Of a DNA stretch of 64,000 bases, positions 33,717 through 41,628 are shown in pieces. The stretch is taken from contig NZ_BAAAUX010000005.1 of assembly GCF_039534165.1 (NCBI RefSeq), positions 248,001 through 312,000 of the forward strand, read 5' to 3'. Made by a program: the position numbers and the translations under genes. Each line of letters opens with the position of its first letter. The stretch's first letter is position 1. Under the pieces are notes generated by a model. It ran no database searches. It was not told the origin of the DNA and saw only the letters and a list, made by a program, of their open reading frames with translations. This DNA is from Saccharopolyspora_D taberi (lineage in GTDB: Bacteria; Actinomycetota; Actinomycetes; Mycobacteriales; Pseudonocardiaceae).

Positions 33717-34472
33717 GTGGTTGCCAGAGTGGCGGGACTGCGACCGCCCAGGACGGTGATCCGGCGGAGCACCGGCAACTGGGCCCTGCAGGGCGCCCTG
33801 GACCGCCGGGGACTCGGTCCGGTGGCCGGCGTGGACGAGGCGGGCCGGGGGGCCTGCGCCGGCCCGCTGGTCGTGGCCGCCTGCACGCTGCGCCCGGGGG
33901 ACGGCCGCAGGTTCGAGGGCCTGACCGATTCCAAGGTGCTCAGCGCCGCGGAGCGGGAGCGGCTGTACGGGGTGATCACGGCGAAGGCGCTGAGCTGGTC
34001 GGTCGTGGTGATCTCGGCGGAGGAGGTGGATGCCATCGGCATCCACGTCGCCAACCTGGAGGGGATGCGCCGGGCCGTCGCCCAGCTGGCCGTGCACCCG
34101 GGGTACGTGCTGACCGACGGTTTCCGGGTACCGGGCCTGGGCACGCCGAGCGTCGCGGTCGTCAAGGGCGACCTGGTCGCGGCCTGCGTCGCGGCGGCCT
34201 CGGTGCTGGCGAAGGTCACCCGCGACCGGATCATGACCGAGCTGCACGACGAGTTCCCGATGTACGGCTTCGCCGACCACAAGGGGTACTGCACGGCCGA
34301 CCACACCGAGCGGCTGGAGCAGCACGGCCCCTGCGAGCAGCACCGGTGGTGCTACGCGAACGTGGTGGCCGCGGCGCGGCTGCACGGGATGCGGTCGCCG
34401 CGGGCGGTCAGCAGCAAGCCGGGCTTGTTCGATGCCTTCGAGGGGGATGTGGTGGACAATGAGCAGTTGTAG
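33717..34472 (+). CDS. rnhB: Ribonuclease HII
   Basis: A 251-residue enzyme starting at GTG 33717 directly behind lepB. The acidic active site appears in GVDEAGRGACAGPLVVAAC (Asp40, Glu41), GLTDSKVLSAAER, and KGDLVAACVAAASVLAKVTRDRIM. It cleaves RNA at RNA-DNA junctions and removes misincorporated ribonucleotides. The C-terminal part has MYGFADHKGYCTADHTERLEQHG, the usual HII helix region. The lepB-rnhB-DUF2469-yraN order is standard for actinobacteria. Confidence 0.96.
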   Translation: MVARVAGLRPPRTVIRRSTGNWALQGALDRRGLGPVAGVDEAGRGACAGPLVVAACTLRPGDGRRFEGLTDSKVLSAAERERLYGVITAKALSWSVVVISAEEVDAIGIHVANLEGMRRAVAQLAVHPGYVLTDGFRVPGLGTPSVAVVKGDLVAACVAAASVLAKVTRDRIMTELHDEFPMYGFADHKGYCTADHTERLEQHGPCEQHRWCYANVVAAARLHGMRSPRAVSSKPGLFDAFEGDVVDNEQL

Positions 34473-34505
34473 TCCGAACGGCAACGCAGAAGGGCTCGCA
34501 CACCG

Positions 34506-34829
34506 ATGAGCGCCGAGGATCTCGAAAAGTACGAGACCGAGATGGAGCTGCAGCTCTACAAGGAGTACCGCGACATCGTCGGCCAGTTCACCTACGTGGT
34601 GGAAACCGAGCGGCGTTTCTACCTGGCCAACGCGGTTGACGTGCAGGTGCGCAACTCGGACTCGGAGGTCTACTTCGAGGTCGCGATGTCGGACGCCTGG
34701 GTCTGGGACATGTACCGCCCGGCGCGTTTCGTGAAGAACGTCCGGGTCATCACGTTCAAGGACGTGAACGTGGAGGAGCTGGACAAACCGGACTTGCGGT
34801 TGCCGGAGAGCGGCCCGTTCGGGAGCTGA
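34506..34829 (+). CDS. DUF2469 family protein
   Basis: A 107-residue protein, ATG 34506, with the nearly invariant actinobacterial sequence MSAEDLEKYETEMELQLYKE, then YRDIVGQFTYVVETERRFYL and YFEVAMSDAWVWDMYRPAR. It is always found between rnhB and yraN in this phylum and has no established function. Short, soluble, acidic. Followed by a very strong terminator, so it ends the lepB-rnhB transcript. Confidence 0.92.
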   Translation: MSAEDLEKYETEMELQLYKEYRDIVGQFTYVVETERRFYLANAVDVQVRNSDSEVYFEVAMSDAWVWDMYRPARFVKNVRVITFKDVNVEELDKPDLRLPESGPFGS

Positions 34830-34841
34830 GCTTCGAACCTG

Positions 34842-34878
34842 GCTCGGGTGGTCACGCGGTGACCACCCGAGCTTTTTT
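34842..34878 (+). terminator. Intrinsic terminator after the DUF2469 gene
   Basis: GCTCGGGTGGTCAC (34842-34855), loop GCG, GTGACCACCCGAGC (34859-34872) then TTTTTT. A perfect 14-bp stem with a U-tract, rare in this GC-rich window. Confidence 0.95.
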
Positions 34879-34892
34879 GTGAGCCGATATCG

Positions 34893-34922
34893 GAATAGTC
34901 CGCCCGATCGGGCGAACTATTC
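34893..34922. repeat. Long inverted repeat between terminator and DnaA boxes
   Basis: GAATAGT (34893-34899) and ACTATTC (34916-34922) flank the perfect palindrome GCCCGATCGGGC (34902-34913), with 2-nt mismatches on each side. It is independent of the terminator just before it and has no U-tract. It may be a protein-binding dyad. Confidence 0.6.
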
Positions 34923-34950
34923 GTGAATCTTGTTTCTGGTTCCTGCGGAG

Positions 34951-34978
34951 TTGTCCACAGGGGGTTGGTTTATCCACA
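34951..34978 (+). promoter_or_regulatory. Pair of DnaA boxes upstream of yraN
   Basis: TTGTCCACA (34951-34959) and TTATCCACA (34970-34978) are both perfect matches to the actinobacterial DnaA box TT(G/A)TCCACA, in direct orientation, 19 bp apart start to start. They sit about 80 bp before the yraN start in an AT-richer stretch. A second pair with identical spacing and opposite orientation lies at 41272-41299. Confidence 0.65.
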
Positions 34979-35059
34979 GGTTCGGAAATCGGGGTTGGTG
35001 ATCCGTTCCGGGCGAGGGCACGTTGGAGAGGTCGAACGTTTCCCTTCTCTGGAGGAATC

Positions 35060-35461
35060 ATGGCTTCCAAATCGATTTTCGGTGCGCTTTCCGATGACGA
35101 CACCAAGGGCCGCAGGCACGCGCTCGGTGTGGCCGGGGAGCGGCTGGCCGCGGAGTTCCTGGAACATCGCGGTCTGACGGTCCTCGTCCGCAACTGGCGC
35201 TGCGACCAGGGCGAGCTCGACATCGTCGCCGCCGACGGTCAGACAGTGGTGTTCTGCGAGGTAAAAGCTCGGTCGGGGCCGGACTACGGGGCACCGCTGA
35301 ACGCCGTGAGCCCGCACAAAGCCAGACATCTGCGCATGCTCGCGTCGATCTGGCTGGCCGAATGGCGACTGGTGGGGGCCAAAGTGCGCTTCGACGTGGT
35401 GTCCGTGTTGTGGCCGCCGGGACGTCCCGCGCACATCGAGTACCTGGAGGGGGCGTTCTAG
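35060..35461 (+). CDS. yraN: YraN family (UPF0102) nuclease-like protein
   Basis: A 133-residue protein, ATG 35060, after GGAGGAATC. The Holliday-junction-resolvase-like fold is visible: GVAGERLAAEFLEHRGL, then NWRCDQGELDIVAADGQTVV and FCEVKARSGPDYG, i.e. the E...D...ExK nuclease motif. Its precise role is unresolved; it is conserved next to comM and dprA and probably acts in DNA processing. The comM ATG follows its TAG without a gap. The start of the competence-type trio. Confidence 0.93.
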   Translation: MASKSIFGALSDDDTKGRRHALGVAGERLAAEFLEHRGLTVLVRNWRCDQGELDIVAADGQTVVFCEVKARSGPDYGAPLNAVSPHKARHLRMLASIWLAEWRLVGAKVRFDVVSVLWPPGRPAHIEYLEGAF

Positions 35462-36979
35462 ATGGCTCTCCGGCGAACGTGGGCGGTCGCGCTGTTCGGA
35501 GTGGACGGCGTGGTCGTCGAGATCGAGGCCGACGTGCGCAAGGGCGGCCTCCCCAGCGTCCAACTGCTGGGTCTGCCGGACACGGCTCTGCAGGAGTCGA
35601 AGAACCGGGTCCGGGCCGCCATCGTCAACTGCAAGGAGGAATGGCCCGCGAGCTGCGTGACTCTCGCGCTGTCGCCCGCGGCGATACCCAAAGCCGGAAC
35701 CTCGTACGACCTCGCTCTGGCCTGCGCGGTGCTGGCGGGTTCGGAACAGGTGCCACCGCATCGCCTGGATCGCACCGTGCTTTTCGGCGAACTCGCCCTG
35801 GACGGGAGGATTCGCCCGGTGCGCGGTCTGCTTCCCGCGCTGCTCGCCGCGCGACAGGTGGGGATGGTGCGTGCGATCGTGCCCCACTCCGGTCTGGCCG
35901 AGGGGCAGCTGGTCGACGGGATCGAAGTGCTCGGCGCGGGAAACCTGCGTGAAGTCGTGGCATGGCTTCGGGAAACCGGAGAACTCGCGCACGAACCTCC
36001 GCCGAGCGAGGCAGCCGAACCGGCTGATGACTTGCCCGATCTGGCGGACGTCATCGGGCAGCCGGAAGCCCGGTGGGCCTTGGAGGTCGCGGCGGCGGGT
36101 GGCCACCACCTGCTGATGGTCGGCCCTCCCGGGACCGGCAAGACGATGCTCGCGAGACGTTTGTGCGGGCTGCTGCCGGATCTCACGGCCCAGGAAGCGC
36201 TGGAGGTCACCGCGATCCACTCGATCACGGGCGAACTGCCTGGCGGGGCGCTGGTCACCTCGCCGCCGTTCGTCGCGCCGCACCACTCGCTGTCGGTCTC
36301 CGCGTTGATCGGCGGCGGATCCGGGCTGGCGAAGCCGGGCGCGGTCAGCCGAGCGCACCGGGGTGTGCTGTTGCTGGACGAGGCGTGCGAACTCGGCCCC
36401 AAGCGGCTGGACGCGTTGCGCACGGCTTTGGAGGAGAACGAGGTGCGTCTCGCCAGGCGAGACGGTACGGCGCGGTATCCGGCGAGATTCCAGTTGGTGC
36501 TGGCGACGAATCCTTGTCCTTGCGCACCCGCCAGGGATGTTGACTGCCAGTGCTCGCCCAACGTCCGGCGCCGGTACCTGGGCAAGTTGTCCGGGCCGCT
36601 GCTGGATCGGGTCGATCTGCGGGTGTCGACCCGGCCTCTCGTGGCGATGGCGGCCGAGAACGGCGTGCCGCCGGAATCCAGCGAAGTGGTGCGGAAACGG
36701 GTCGAGGACGCGCGAGCGGCGGCGCGGGAGCGGTGGTCGGAGCACGGCTGGCAGAGCAACACCGAAGTGCCGGGACCGGTGCTGCGACGGGAGTTCGCGC
36801 TGCCGCAGCGGACGACCGCGCTCCTGGACCGGGGACTGGAGGCGGGTGCGATCACCGCCCGTGGCGCCGATCGATGCCTTCGCGTCGCGTGGACTCTCGC
36901 GGATCTCGAAGGCAGGTCGACGCCGGAAGCCGATCACGTCGGTGCTGCGCTGGAATTCCGGGATCGGAGGGCTGCGTGA
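35462..36979 (+). CDS. comM: ComM/YifB family Mg-chelatase-like AAA+ ATPase
   Basis: A 505-residue protein, ATG 35462 immediately after the yraN stop. The N-terminal ComM domain (VDGVVVEIEADVRKGGLPSV, LQESKNRVRAAIVNCKEEWP) precedes the AAA+ core with MVGPPGTGKTMLARRL at about residue 219, LLLDEACELGPKRLDALR, and a C-terminal Mg-chelatase subunit domain with NVRRRYLGKLSGPLLDRVDL. ComM is a branch-migration helicase that promotes integration of incoming DNA during natural transformation in Gram-negative bacteria. It overlaps dprA by one base (TGATG). Confidence 0.95.
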   Translation: MALRRTWAVALFGVDGVVVEIEADVRKGGLPSVQLLGLPDTALQESKNRVRAAIVNCKEEWPASCVTLALSPAAIPKAGTSYDLALACAVLAGSEQVPPHRLDRTVLFGELALDGRIRPVRGLLPALLAARQVGMVRAIVPHSGLAEGQLVDGIEVLGAGNLREVVAWLRETGELAHEPPPSEAAEPADDLPDLADVIGQPEARWALEVAAAGGHHLLMVGPPGTGKTMLARRLCGLLPDLTAQEALEVTAIHSITGELPGGALVTSPPFVAPHHSLSVSALIGGGSGLAKPGAVSRAHRGVLLLDEACELGPKRLDALRTALEENEVRLARRDGTARYPARFQLVLATNPCPCAPARDVDCQCSPNVRRRYLGKLSGPLLDRVDLRVSTRPLVAMAAENGVPPESSEVVRKRVEDARAAARERWSEHGWQSNTEVPGPVLRREFALPQRTTALLDRGLEAGAITARGADRCLRVAWTLADLEGRSTPEADHVGAALEFRDRRAA

Positions 36980-38124
36980 TGCTGGAGAAGGAGCAACCTT
37001 CCGAGGAAGTCCTTGCCGCGCGGGCATATTTGTCCGCGGTGGCCGAGCCACCTGCGTCGGCGCTCGCCGGGTTCGTCGAGGCGCACGGAGTGTGCCGTGC
37101 CTCGGAGCTGGTCCGGCGTGGTGACGTGCCGGCCCTGGTCGCGGACGAGGTGGAGGCCCGCAGGGAGCACGTGTCCGGTGCGGAAGTGCTGTCCGCGGCC
37201 AGGTTTGCGGGAATCCGACTGGTGACACCGGAACATCCGGAGTGGCCGCATGAGCGGTTCGCCGGCCTGACCGATGCCACCGCGATCGGTCTGCCGGGAA
37301 TGGCGGCGCCGCTCGCGCTCTGGGTACGCGGCAGCGTTCCGCTCGCCGAGGCGCTGGAAACGTCCGTGTCGATCGTGGGAGCTCGTGCCGCGACCGGGTA
37401 CGGCGAGCGCCTTGCCGTCGAGTTCGGGCACGGTCTCGCATCCGCCGGGTTCACGGTCGTTTCCGGGGCGGCTTACGGGATCGACGGGGCGGCTCATCGC
37501 GGTGCCCTGGCGACGAGCCGTCCTACGGTCGCTTTCCTGGCCTGCGGGGCGGACATCGACTACCCGGCGGGACACAGCAGGTTGCTGCGCGCGATCAGCG
37601 AACAGGGCGTGGTTGTCAGCGAGTATCCGCCAGGCGCTTCGCCGCGGAAGCACCGGTTTCTTGTGCGGAACAGACTGATTGCCGCGTCCGGACAGGGAAC
37701 CGTGGTGGTCGAGGCAGGTGCGCGGAGCGGGGCGAGCAACACGGCGAACACCGCTGATGCGTTGGGGCGACCGGTGATGGCGGTGCCCGGGCCGGTGACC
37801 TCGAAGGCTTCGGTGGGCTGCCACGAGATGGTCCGGGGTGCCAAGGCACTGCTGGTGACGGGTGTCGGGCAGATCCTGGAAACCCTCAGCCCGCTCGGGA
37901 CGATTCCGTTTGAGGAGGCCAGAGTTCCGGGGCTGGAGACCGACAGCCTCGATCCGCATGCCAGGCAGTTGTACGACGCGCTGGTGCCGGGTGAGGAGGT
38001 CAGCGCCGATCAGCTGGCCCAGGAGTCCGGACTCCCGCTGCGGAAGATCCGTGCCCTCCTGCCCGCGCTGGAACTGGCTGGACTGGCGATGCGGAACGAA
38101 CAGGGGTGGTCGCGATGCGCCTGA
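36979..38124 (+). CDS. dprA: DNA processing protein DprA
   Basis: A 381-residue protein whose ATG overlaps the comM stop. The Rossmann-like core is ETSVSIVGARAATGYGERLA, then TVVSGAAYGIDGAAHRGAL, PTVAFLACGADIDYPAGH, RFLVRNRLIAASGQGTVVVEA and SGASNTANTADALGRPVMAVPGP. The C-terminal winged helix has LAQESGLPLRKIRALLPALE. DprA loads RecA on single-stranded DNA during transformation. An N-terminal helical region (about 1-110) resembles the SAM-like domain. Its presence with comM and yraN does not prove competence. Confidence 0.95.
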   Translation: MLEKEQPSEEVLAARAYLSAVAEPPASALAGFVEAHGVCRASELVRRGDVPALVADEVEARREHVSGAEVLSAARFAGIRLVTPEHPEWPHERFAGLTDATAIGLPGMAAPLALWVRGSVPLAEALETSVSIVGARAATGYGERLAVEFGHGLASAGFTVVSGAAYGIDGAAHRGALATSRPTVAFLACGADIDYPAGHSRLLRAISEQGVVVSEYPPGASPRKHRFLVRNRLIAASGQGTVVVEAGARSGASNTANTADALGRPVMAVPGPVTSKASVGCHEMVRGAKALLVTGVGQILETLSPLGTIPFEEARVPGLETDSLDPHARQLYDALVPGEEVSADQLAQESGLPLRKIRALLPALELAGLAMRNEQGWSRCA

Positions 38125-38489
38125 TGATTGGCGGGAGGTGGACGTGATTGGTGCTCGTTCGGATGGAATTTCGCTGAGTTGCCACCACCGCAGCGGTGAT
38201 TGTGTTGGTGCTGCCCTCGGGAGCCGGAGATCCGGAACCCAAGCTCGCAGGGCGGGCACCAACAGTGGTCACTCCGGGCAGGGCACGGCCAGACTGGATG
38301 GCTTGGCCAGGGAGGCATAGCCGCAGGTCGCTGGGGTTCGGTGCGCTTCGGGAGGTTGTCTGCGCAAGTGTGAGCACCCTTCGTAGCGCTCGGCACCAGG
38401 TCGGGCGATCACTCGACCGTGTTGTGATCGACGTCGGCTTCGGCGTGGCGATGTTTGACCGCGGACCCGGAGCGGGCCAGCTTTGATGT
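38125..38489. other. Intergenic region, no gene seen
   Basis: 365 bp between dprA and xerC, of noticeably lower G+C than the flanks. The open frames here give sequences without recognisable domains or ribosome sites. I see no hairpin with a U-tract and no repeat. It probably carries the xerC-whiG promoter. Confidence 0.5.
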
Positions 38490-39467
38490 ATGGCTCGCAG
38501 TTCCTCGGAAGGACCTCGTCGGCCCGACTCCCGTGCGGCTCGCCGGGGCTTACGGGCGCCGCTCGGTTCTGTCGTGGATGAGTTCGAGCGGCACCTCGGC
38601 GTGGAGCGGGGGTTGTCGGCGCACACGGTCCGCGCTTACATCGGGGACGTGGTGTCGTTACTCGACCATTGGTGCCGCGATGCGGAAGAGCGGGCCGAGC
38701 TGGACGGGTTGGAACTCGCTGCGCTGCGGGAATGGCTCGCCGCCGGGCATTCGTCCGGCGCGAGCCGTGCGACCTTGGCACGGCGGGCCGCATCGGCGCG
38801 GACGTTCACCGCGTGGGCGTTGCGCGCCGGGCACCTGCGCGTGGACCCGGGGCCCCGGCTCGCGGCCCCGTCGCGGCAGCGCAAGCTGCCCTCGGTTCTG
38901 CGTGCCGAGCAGGCGAAAGCAGCTATGGAGGCGTCGGGTTCGGGTGCCGAACAAGGTGATCCCGTTGCCCTGCGCGACCACGCCGTTGTCGAGCTGCTGT
39001 ACGCCACCGGGATCCGGGTTTCCGAGCTGTGCGGGCTGGATCTCGACGACATCGATCATGAACGTCGTGTGATTCGGGTCATCGGAAAGGGCGACAAGGA
39101 ACGGGTCGTGCCGTTCGGGGTGCCCGCGGACCGGGCGCTCGGGCGGTGGATTTCCGCTGGTCGGCCCGCGCTCGTGGCGGAAACGTCCGGTGCGGCGTTG
39201 TTCCTGGGGGTTCGCGGGGGCAGACTCGATCCCCGCGCGGTGCGCCGGGTCGTGCACGACGCCGTCGGCGCCGTTTCCGGTGCTGCGGACCTCGGTCCGC
39301 ACGGATTGCGGCACTCGGCGGCCACCCACCTCCTCGAGGGCGGAGCCGACCTCCGTAGCGTTCAGGAGTTGCTTGGTCACGCTACGCTCGCAACGACCCA
39401 GCTTTACACACACGTGACAGTCGAACGGCTGAAGGCGATCCATGACCGAACCCACCCCCGTTCCTGA
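38490..39467 (+). CDS. xerC: Tyrosine recombinase XerC
   Basis: A 325-residue recombinase, ATG 38490. The N-terminal SAM-like core-binding domain (FERHLGVERGLSAHTVRAYIGDV) is followed by the catalytic domain with all six active-site residues: Arg176 (ATGIRVSEL), Lys200 (VIGKGDKERVVPFG), His271 and Arg274 (HGLRHSAATH), His297 (LLGHATLATTQLYTHV) and Tyr306. It resolves chromosome dimers at dif together with XerD. A 19-residue basic N-terminal tail is extra. The 3' end overlaps the sigma-factor start by 26 bp, tying expression to whiG. Confidence 0.92.
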   Translation: MARSSSEGPRRPDSRAARRGLRAPLGSVVDEFERHLGVERGLSAHTVRAYIGDVVSLLDHWCRDAEERAELDGLELAALREWLAAGHSSGASRATLARRAASARTFTAWALRAGHLRVDPGPRLAAPSRQRKLPSVLRAEQAKAAMEASGSGAEQGDPVALRDHAVVELLYATGIRVSELCGLDLDDIDHERRVIRVIGKGDKERVVPFGVPADRALGRWISAGRPALVAETSGAALFLGVRGGRLDPRAVRRVVHDAVGAVSGAADLGPHGLRHSAATHLLEGGADLRSVQELLGHATLATTQLYTHVTVERLKAIHDRTHPRS

Positions 39468-40404
39468 CGACGCCGGGGGCGGTGCCCACGCGATGGCGGC
39501 GAGATCGACATCGACGACGCCGGCCTCCGGGAAGGGCACCTCGACCAACGGCCGCCAGGTCGACAGCCGAACGCGGTTGTTCGGACGGCCCCCCGCCTCC
39601 CCGGACGTGGACCCCTACCAGGAATCAGGCGATCAGCGCAGCGCTGACGAGGTCGAAGCGGGCATCGTCGCCCTGTGGCAGGCATTCGGCGACCAGCGCG
39701 CCCAGGAACTGCGCGACCGGCTGGTCCTGCACTACGCGCCGCTGGTGAAGTACGTAGCCGGGCGTGTCGGTACCGGACTGCCGTCGCACGTTGAGGTCTC
39801 CGACCTGATCCAGTCCGGCATCTTCGGGCTGGTGGACGCGATCGAGAAGTTCGAGCCCGAGCGCGGACTGAAGTTCGAGACCTACGCCATGCAGCGGATC
39901 CGGGGCGCGATCCTCGACGACCTGCGCGCGCAGGACTGGGTGCCGCGATCGGTGCGCAGCCGGGCGCGGGACGTCGAACGCGCGCTGGAGCGGCTGGAGG
40001 CCAAGCTGCAGCGCACCGCCACCGATGCCGAACTCGCCGCGGAGCTCGAACTCTCCCTCGACGAGCTCCGGGAGCTGTTCGCCCAGTTGCAGATGACCAG
40101 CGTCGTCGCCCTCGACGATCTCATCGGTGCGGGTCAGAGCACGTCCTCGCTCGCCGAGACGCTGCCCGACGACCGCGCCGAGGATCCGGTGGCCGCGCTG
40201 GTCGACCGCGACAGCAGACGTCAGCTCGCCGAGGCGGTGGAACGGCTCAGCGACCGGGACCGCATCGTCGTCACCCTGTACTACTTCGAGAACCTGACTC
40301 TCGCCGAGATCGGCAAGGTCCTGGGCGTGACGGAATCCCGGGTCTGCCAGCTGCACACGCGGGCGGTCCTGCGGTTGCGGAGCAAGCTCACCGAATCGAA
40401 CTGA
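39442..40404 (+). CDS. whiG: RNA polymerase sigma factor WhiG (FliA family)
   Basis: A 320-residue sigma factor of the SigD/FliA/WhiG type. ATG 39442 lies inside xerC. The first 65 residues are a low-complexity Thr/Ser/Pro leader, and an internal start is possible. Region 2 is YAPLVKYVAGRVGTGLPSHV, then DLIQSGIFGLVDAIEKFEPE and KFETYAMQRIRGAILDDLRA; region 3 follows; region 4 has LSDRDRIVVTLYYFENLTLA and EIGKVLGVTESRVCQLHTRA. In streptomycetes WhiG starts the late sporulation programme in aerial hyphae. Neither flagellar genes nor an anti-sigma gene lie nearby, which supports the WhiG reading over FliA. Confidence 0.92.
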   Translation: MTEPTPVPDDAGGGAHAMAARSTSTTPASGKGTSTNGRQVDSRTRLFGRPPASPDVDPYQESGDQRSADEVEAGIVALWQAFGDQRAQELRDRLVLHYAPLVKYVAGRVGTGLPSHVEVSDLIQSGIFGLVDAIEKFEPERGLKFETYAMQRIRGAILDDLRAQDWVPRSVRSRARDVERALERLEAKLQRTATDAELAAELELSLDELRELFAQLQMTSVVALDDLIGAGQSTSSLAETLPDDRAEDPVAALVDRDSRRQLAEAVERLSDRDRIVVTLYYFENLTLAEIGKVLGVTESRVCQLHTRAVLRLRSKLTESN

Positions 40405-40440
40405 TCGGTTCGGCAACAGCGTCTGTTCGGTCAGACAACG

Positions 40441-40483
40441 GCGTTCGCGCGTGATCAGCACCCGCCAACAAGCGCGCGAACGC
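40441..40483 (+). terminator. Hairpin after whiG
   Basis: GCGTTCGCGCG (40441-40451) and CGCGCGAACGC (40473-40483) form a perfect 11-bp stem with a 21-nt loop, 37 bp after the whiG stop. No U-tract follows directly. The next 160 bp are unusually AT-rich (TTCAAGCAAGCGAATTTTTC and similar) and contain no gene. Confidence 0.6.
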
Positions 40484-40646
40484 GATCCAGCCGAAATGGG
40501 AGCGCTCACATTTCCGGCGCCGTCGCGAAAACGGTGAGAAATTTCAAGCAAGCGAATTTTTCATCGGAAATCATGAAATCGAACATATACGCGGCACGTT
40601 GTTTTCGCTGTCCGGTTCGGAATTGACGGTGGGTTTTCTGGGGCGT

Positions 40647-41219
40647 TCAGCGGGAGGGTTTGTCTTCCCACGGGAGCAGCCTGATGCGTGCGGTGCCCAG
40701 CAGTTGGAGCGGATCCAGGTAGTGCAGGCGCCTTCGCGCGCCCCAGTGCAGGCACACCTGAGGTGGGGGCGCTGAGCACTCGGGGTGGCCGGGGTCGAGT
40801 CGGCCGATCGGCTGGCCGATCCCGACCTCCTGGCCGACGGTCACAGCCGGGGAGACCGGTTCGTACGTCGTTCGCAGGCCGCCCGGATGTTCGATCGAGA
40901 CCAGGTTGCGGCCCGCGAGCGGACCGGCGAACAGGACCAGACCGGGGCCGGCCGCGAGGACCGGCTGCCCGGCTTCGCCTGCGAGGTCGACCCCTCGGTG
41001 GCCGGGGCCGTAGGCGTGGGCCGGTTCCTCGAACGGTCTGGTGACCGGGCCGGGCAGCGGTCGGTCGAACGCCGTGGGCTCCGGGAGCTGGTCGGGTGCT
41101 GCGGGGAGCAGGAGGCGGCGGAACGAAGTGGGCTCCGGGAGCTGTGGCGCGGCAGGTTCGGCAGCTGCGCTGCTGGTCAGCAGGGTTGTCATGAGCAGGG
41201 CGGGGAGCAGGGAGCGCAT
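40647..41219 (-). CDS. Secreted M23-family (LytM-like) peptidase
   Basis: A 190-residue exported protein. The ATG at 41219 begins a clear signal peptide (MRSLLPALLMTTLLTSSAAA). A short linker holds two copies of a LPEPT(S/A)F motif, and the M23 domain follows: GPGHRGVDLAGEAGQPVLA (H-x3-D zinc ligands), LVSIEHPGGLRTTYEPV and VCLHWGARRRLHYLDPL (the C-terminal LH-x-x metal motif of actinobacterial members). Such enzymes cut peptidoglycan cross-bridges or act as LytM regulators. It is divergent from rpsB, an arrangement common in actinomycetes. Confidence 0.85.
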   Translation of the reverse strand: MRSLLPALLMTTLLTSSAAAEPAAPQLPEPTSFRRLLLPAAPDQLPEPTAFDRPLPGPVTRPFEEPAHAYGPGHRGVDLAGEAGQPVLAAGPGLVLFAGPLAGRNLVSIEHPGGLRTTYEPVSPAVTVGQEVGIGQPIGRLDPGHPECSAPPPQVCLHWGARRRLHYLDPLQLLGTARIRLLPWEDKPSR

Positions 41220-41628
41220 GTTTCCAAGGTGTCGGCCGAGTCCTGCTGGGAACAGGGTCAACTTGGGAATCTGTGGACAACTCCGGTGGCTGTGGACAAC
41301 TCGCGGTCCGGGTCTGAGGGCTTCCCCGCGTCCAGTACACTGACCAACGCGGTTTCGTGTCCGCACGAGCCGACTTCGCGTGCCCGCGCACTACTTCCGC
41401 AGAGCTCACGGGCTCACAGCATCACGGGTTCACGGCGCCAGGGGGAATCCGCCCCGCTGGTCACCGTGAGCACCGCTCGCGCGGAGGTGCGGCGCCCCCG
41501 AGGTCCCGGGTTCCGGGTGGGGGCTCCGAGCCGGGCACCAGGGCGGCGGTCCACCCGGTCCGCCGCGGCCAACCGAACCGCGCGCCCGATCCAGGGGCGC
41601 GCCCGACACAAGAGGTGCGAACCAGGCC
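41220..41628. other. Divergent control region of the M23 gene and rpsB
   Basis: 409 bp without a gene. It contains two DnaA boxes (41272-41299) and TACACT (41336-41341), a reasonable -10 for rpsB that would leave a leader of about 280 nt. The leader includes GC-rich segments able to fold. No convincing -35 is seen. A long structured leader before S2 fits autoregulation by S2, which is inference. Confidence 0.45.
41272..41299 (-). promoter_or_regulatory. Pair of DnaA boxes upstream of rpsB
   Basis: TGTGGACAA at 41272-41280 and again at 41291-41299, both the exact complement of TTGTCCACA, in direct orientation, 19 bp apart start to start. Same spacing, opposite strand from the pair at 34951-34978. 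Confidence 0.65.

Noticed and set aside
35060..38124. Functional natural competence system from yraN-comM-dprA
   Set aside because: The trio is widespread in non-transformable actinobacteria and no ComEA/ComEC or pilus genes are in the window.
38125..38489. Several open frames on both strands between dprA and xerC
   Set aside because: None has a ribosome site or recognisable protein features; frames are mutually overlapping, as expected for non-coding GC-rich DNA.
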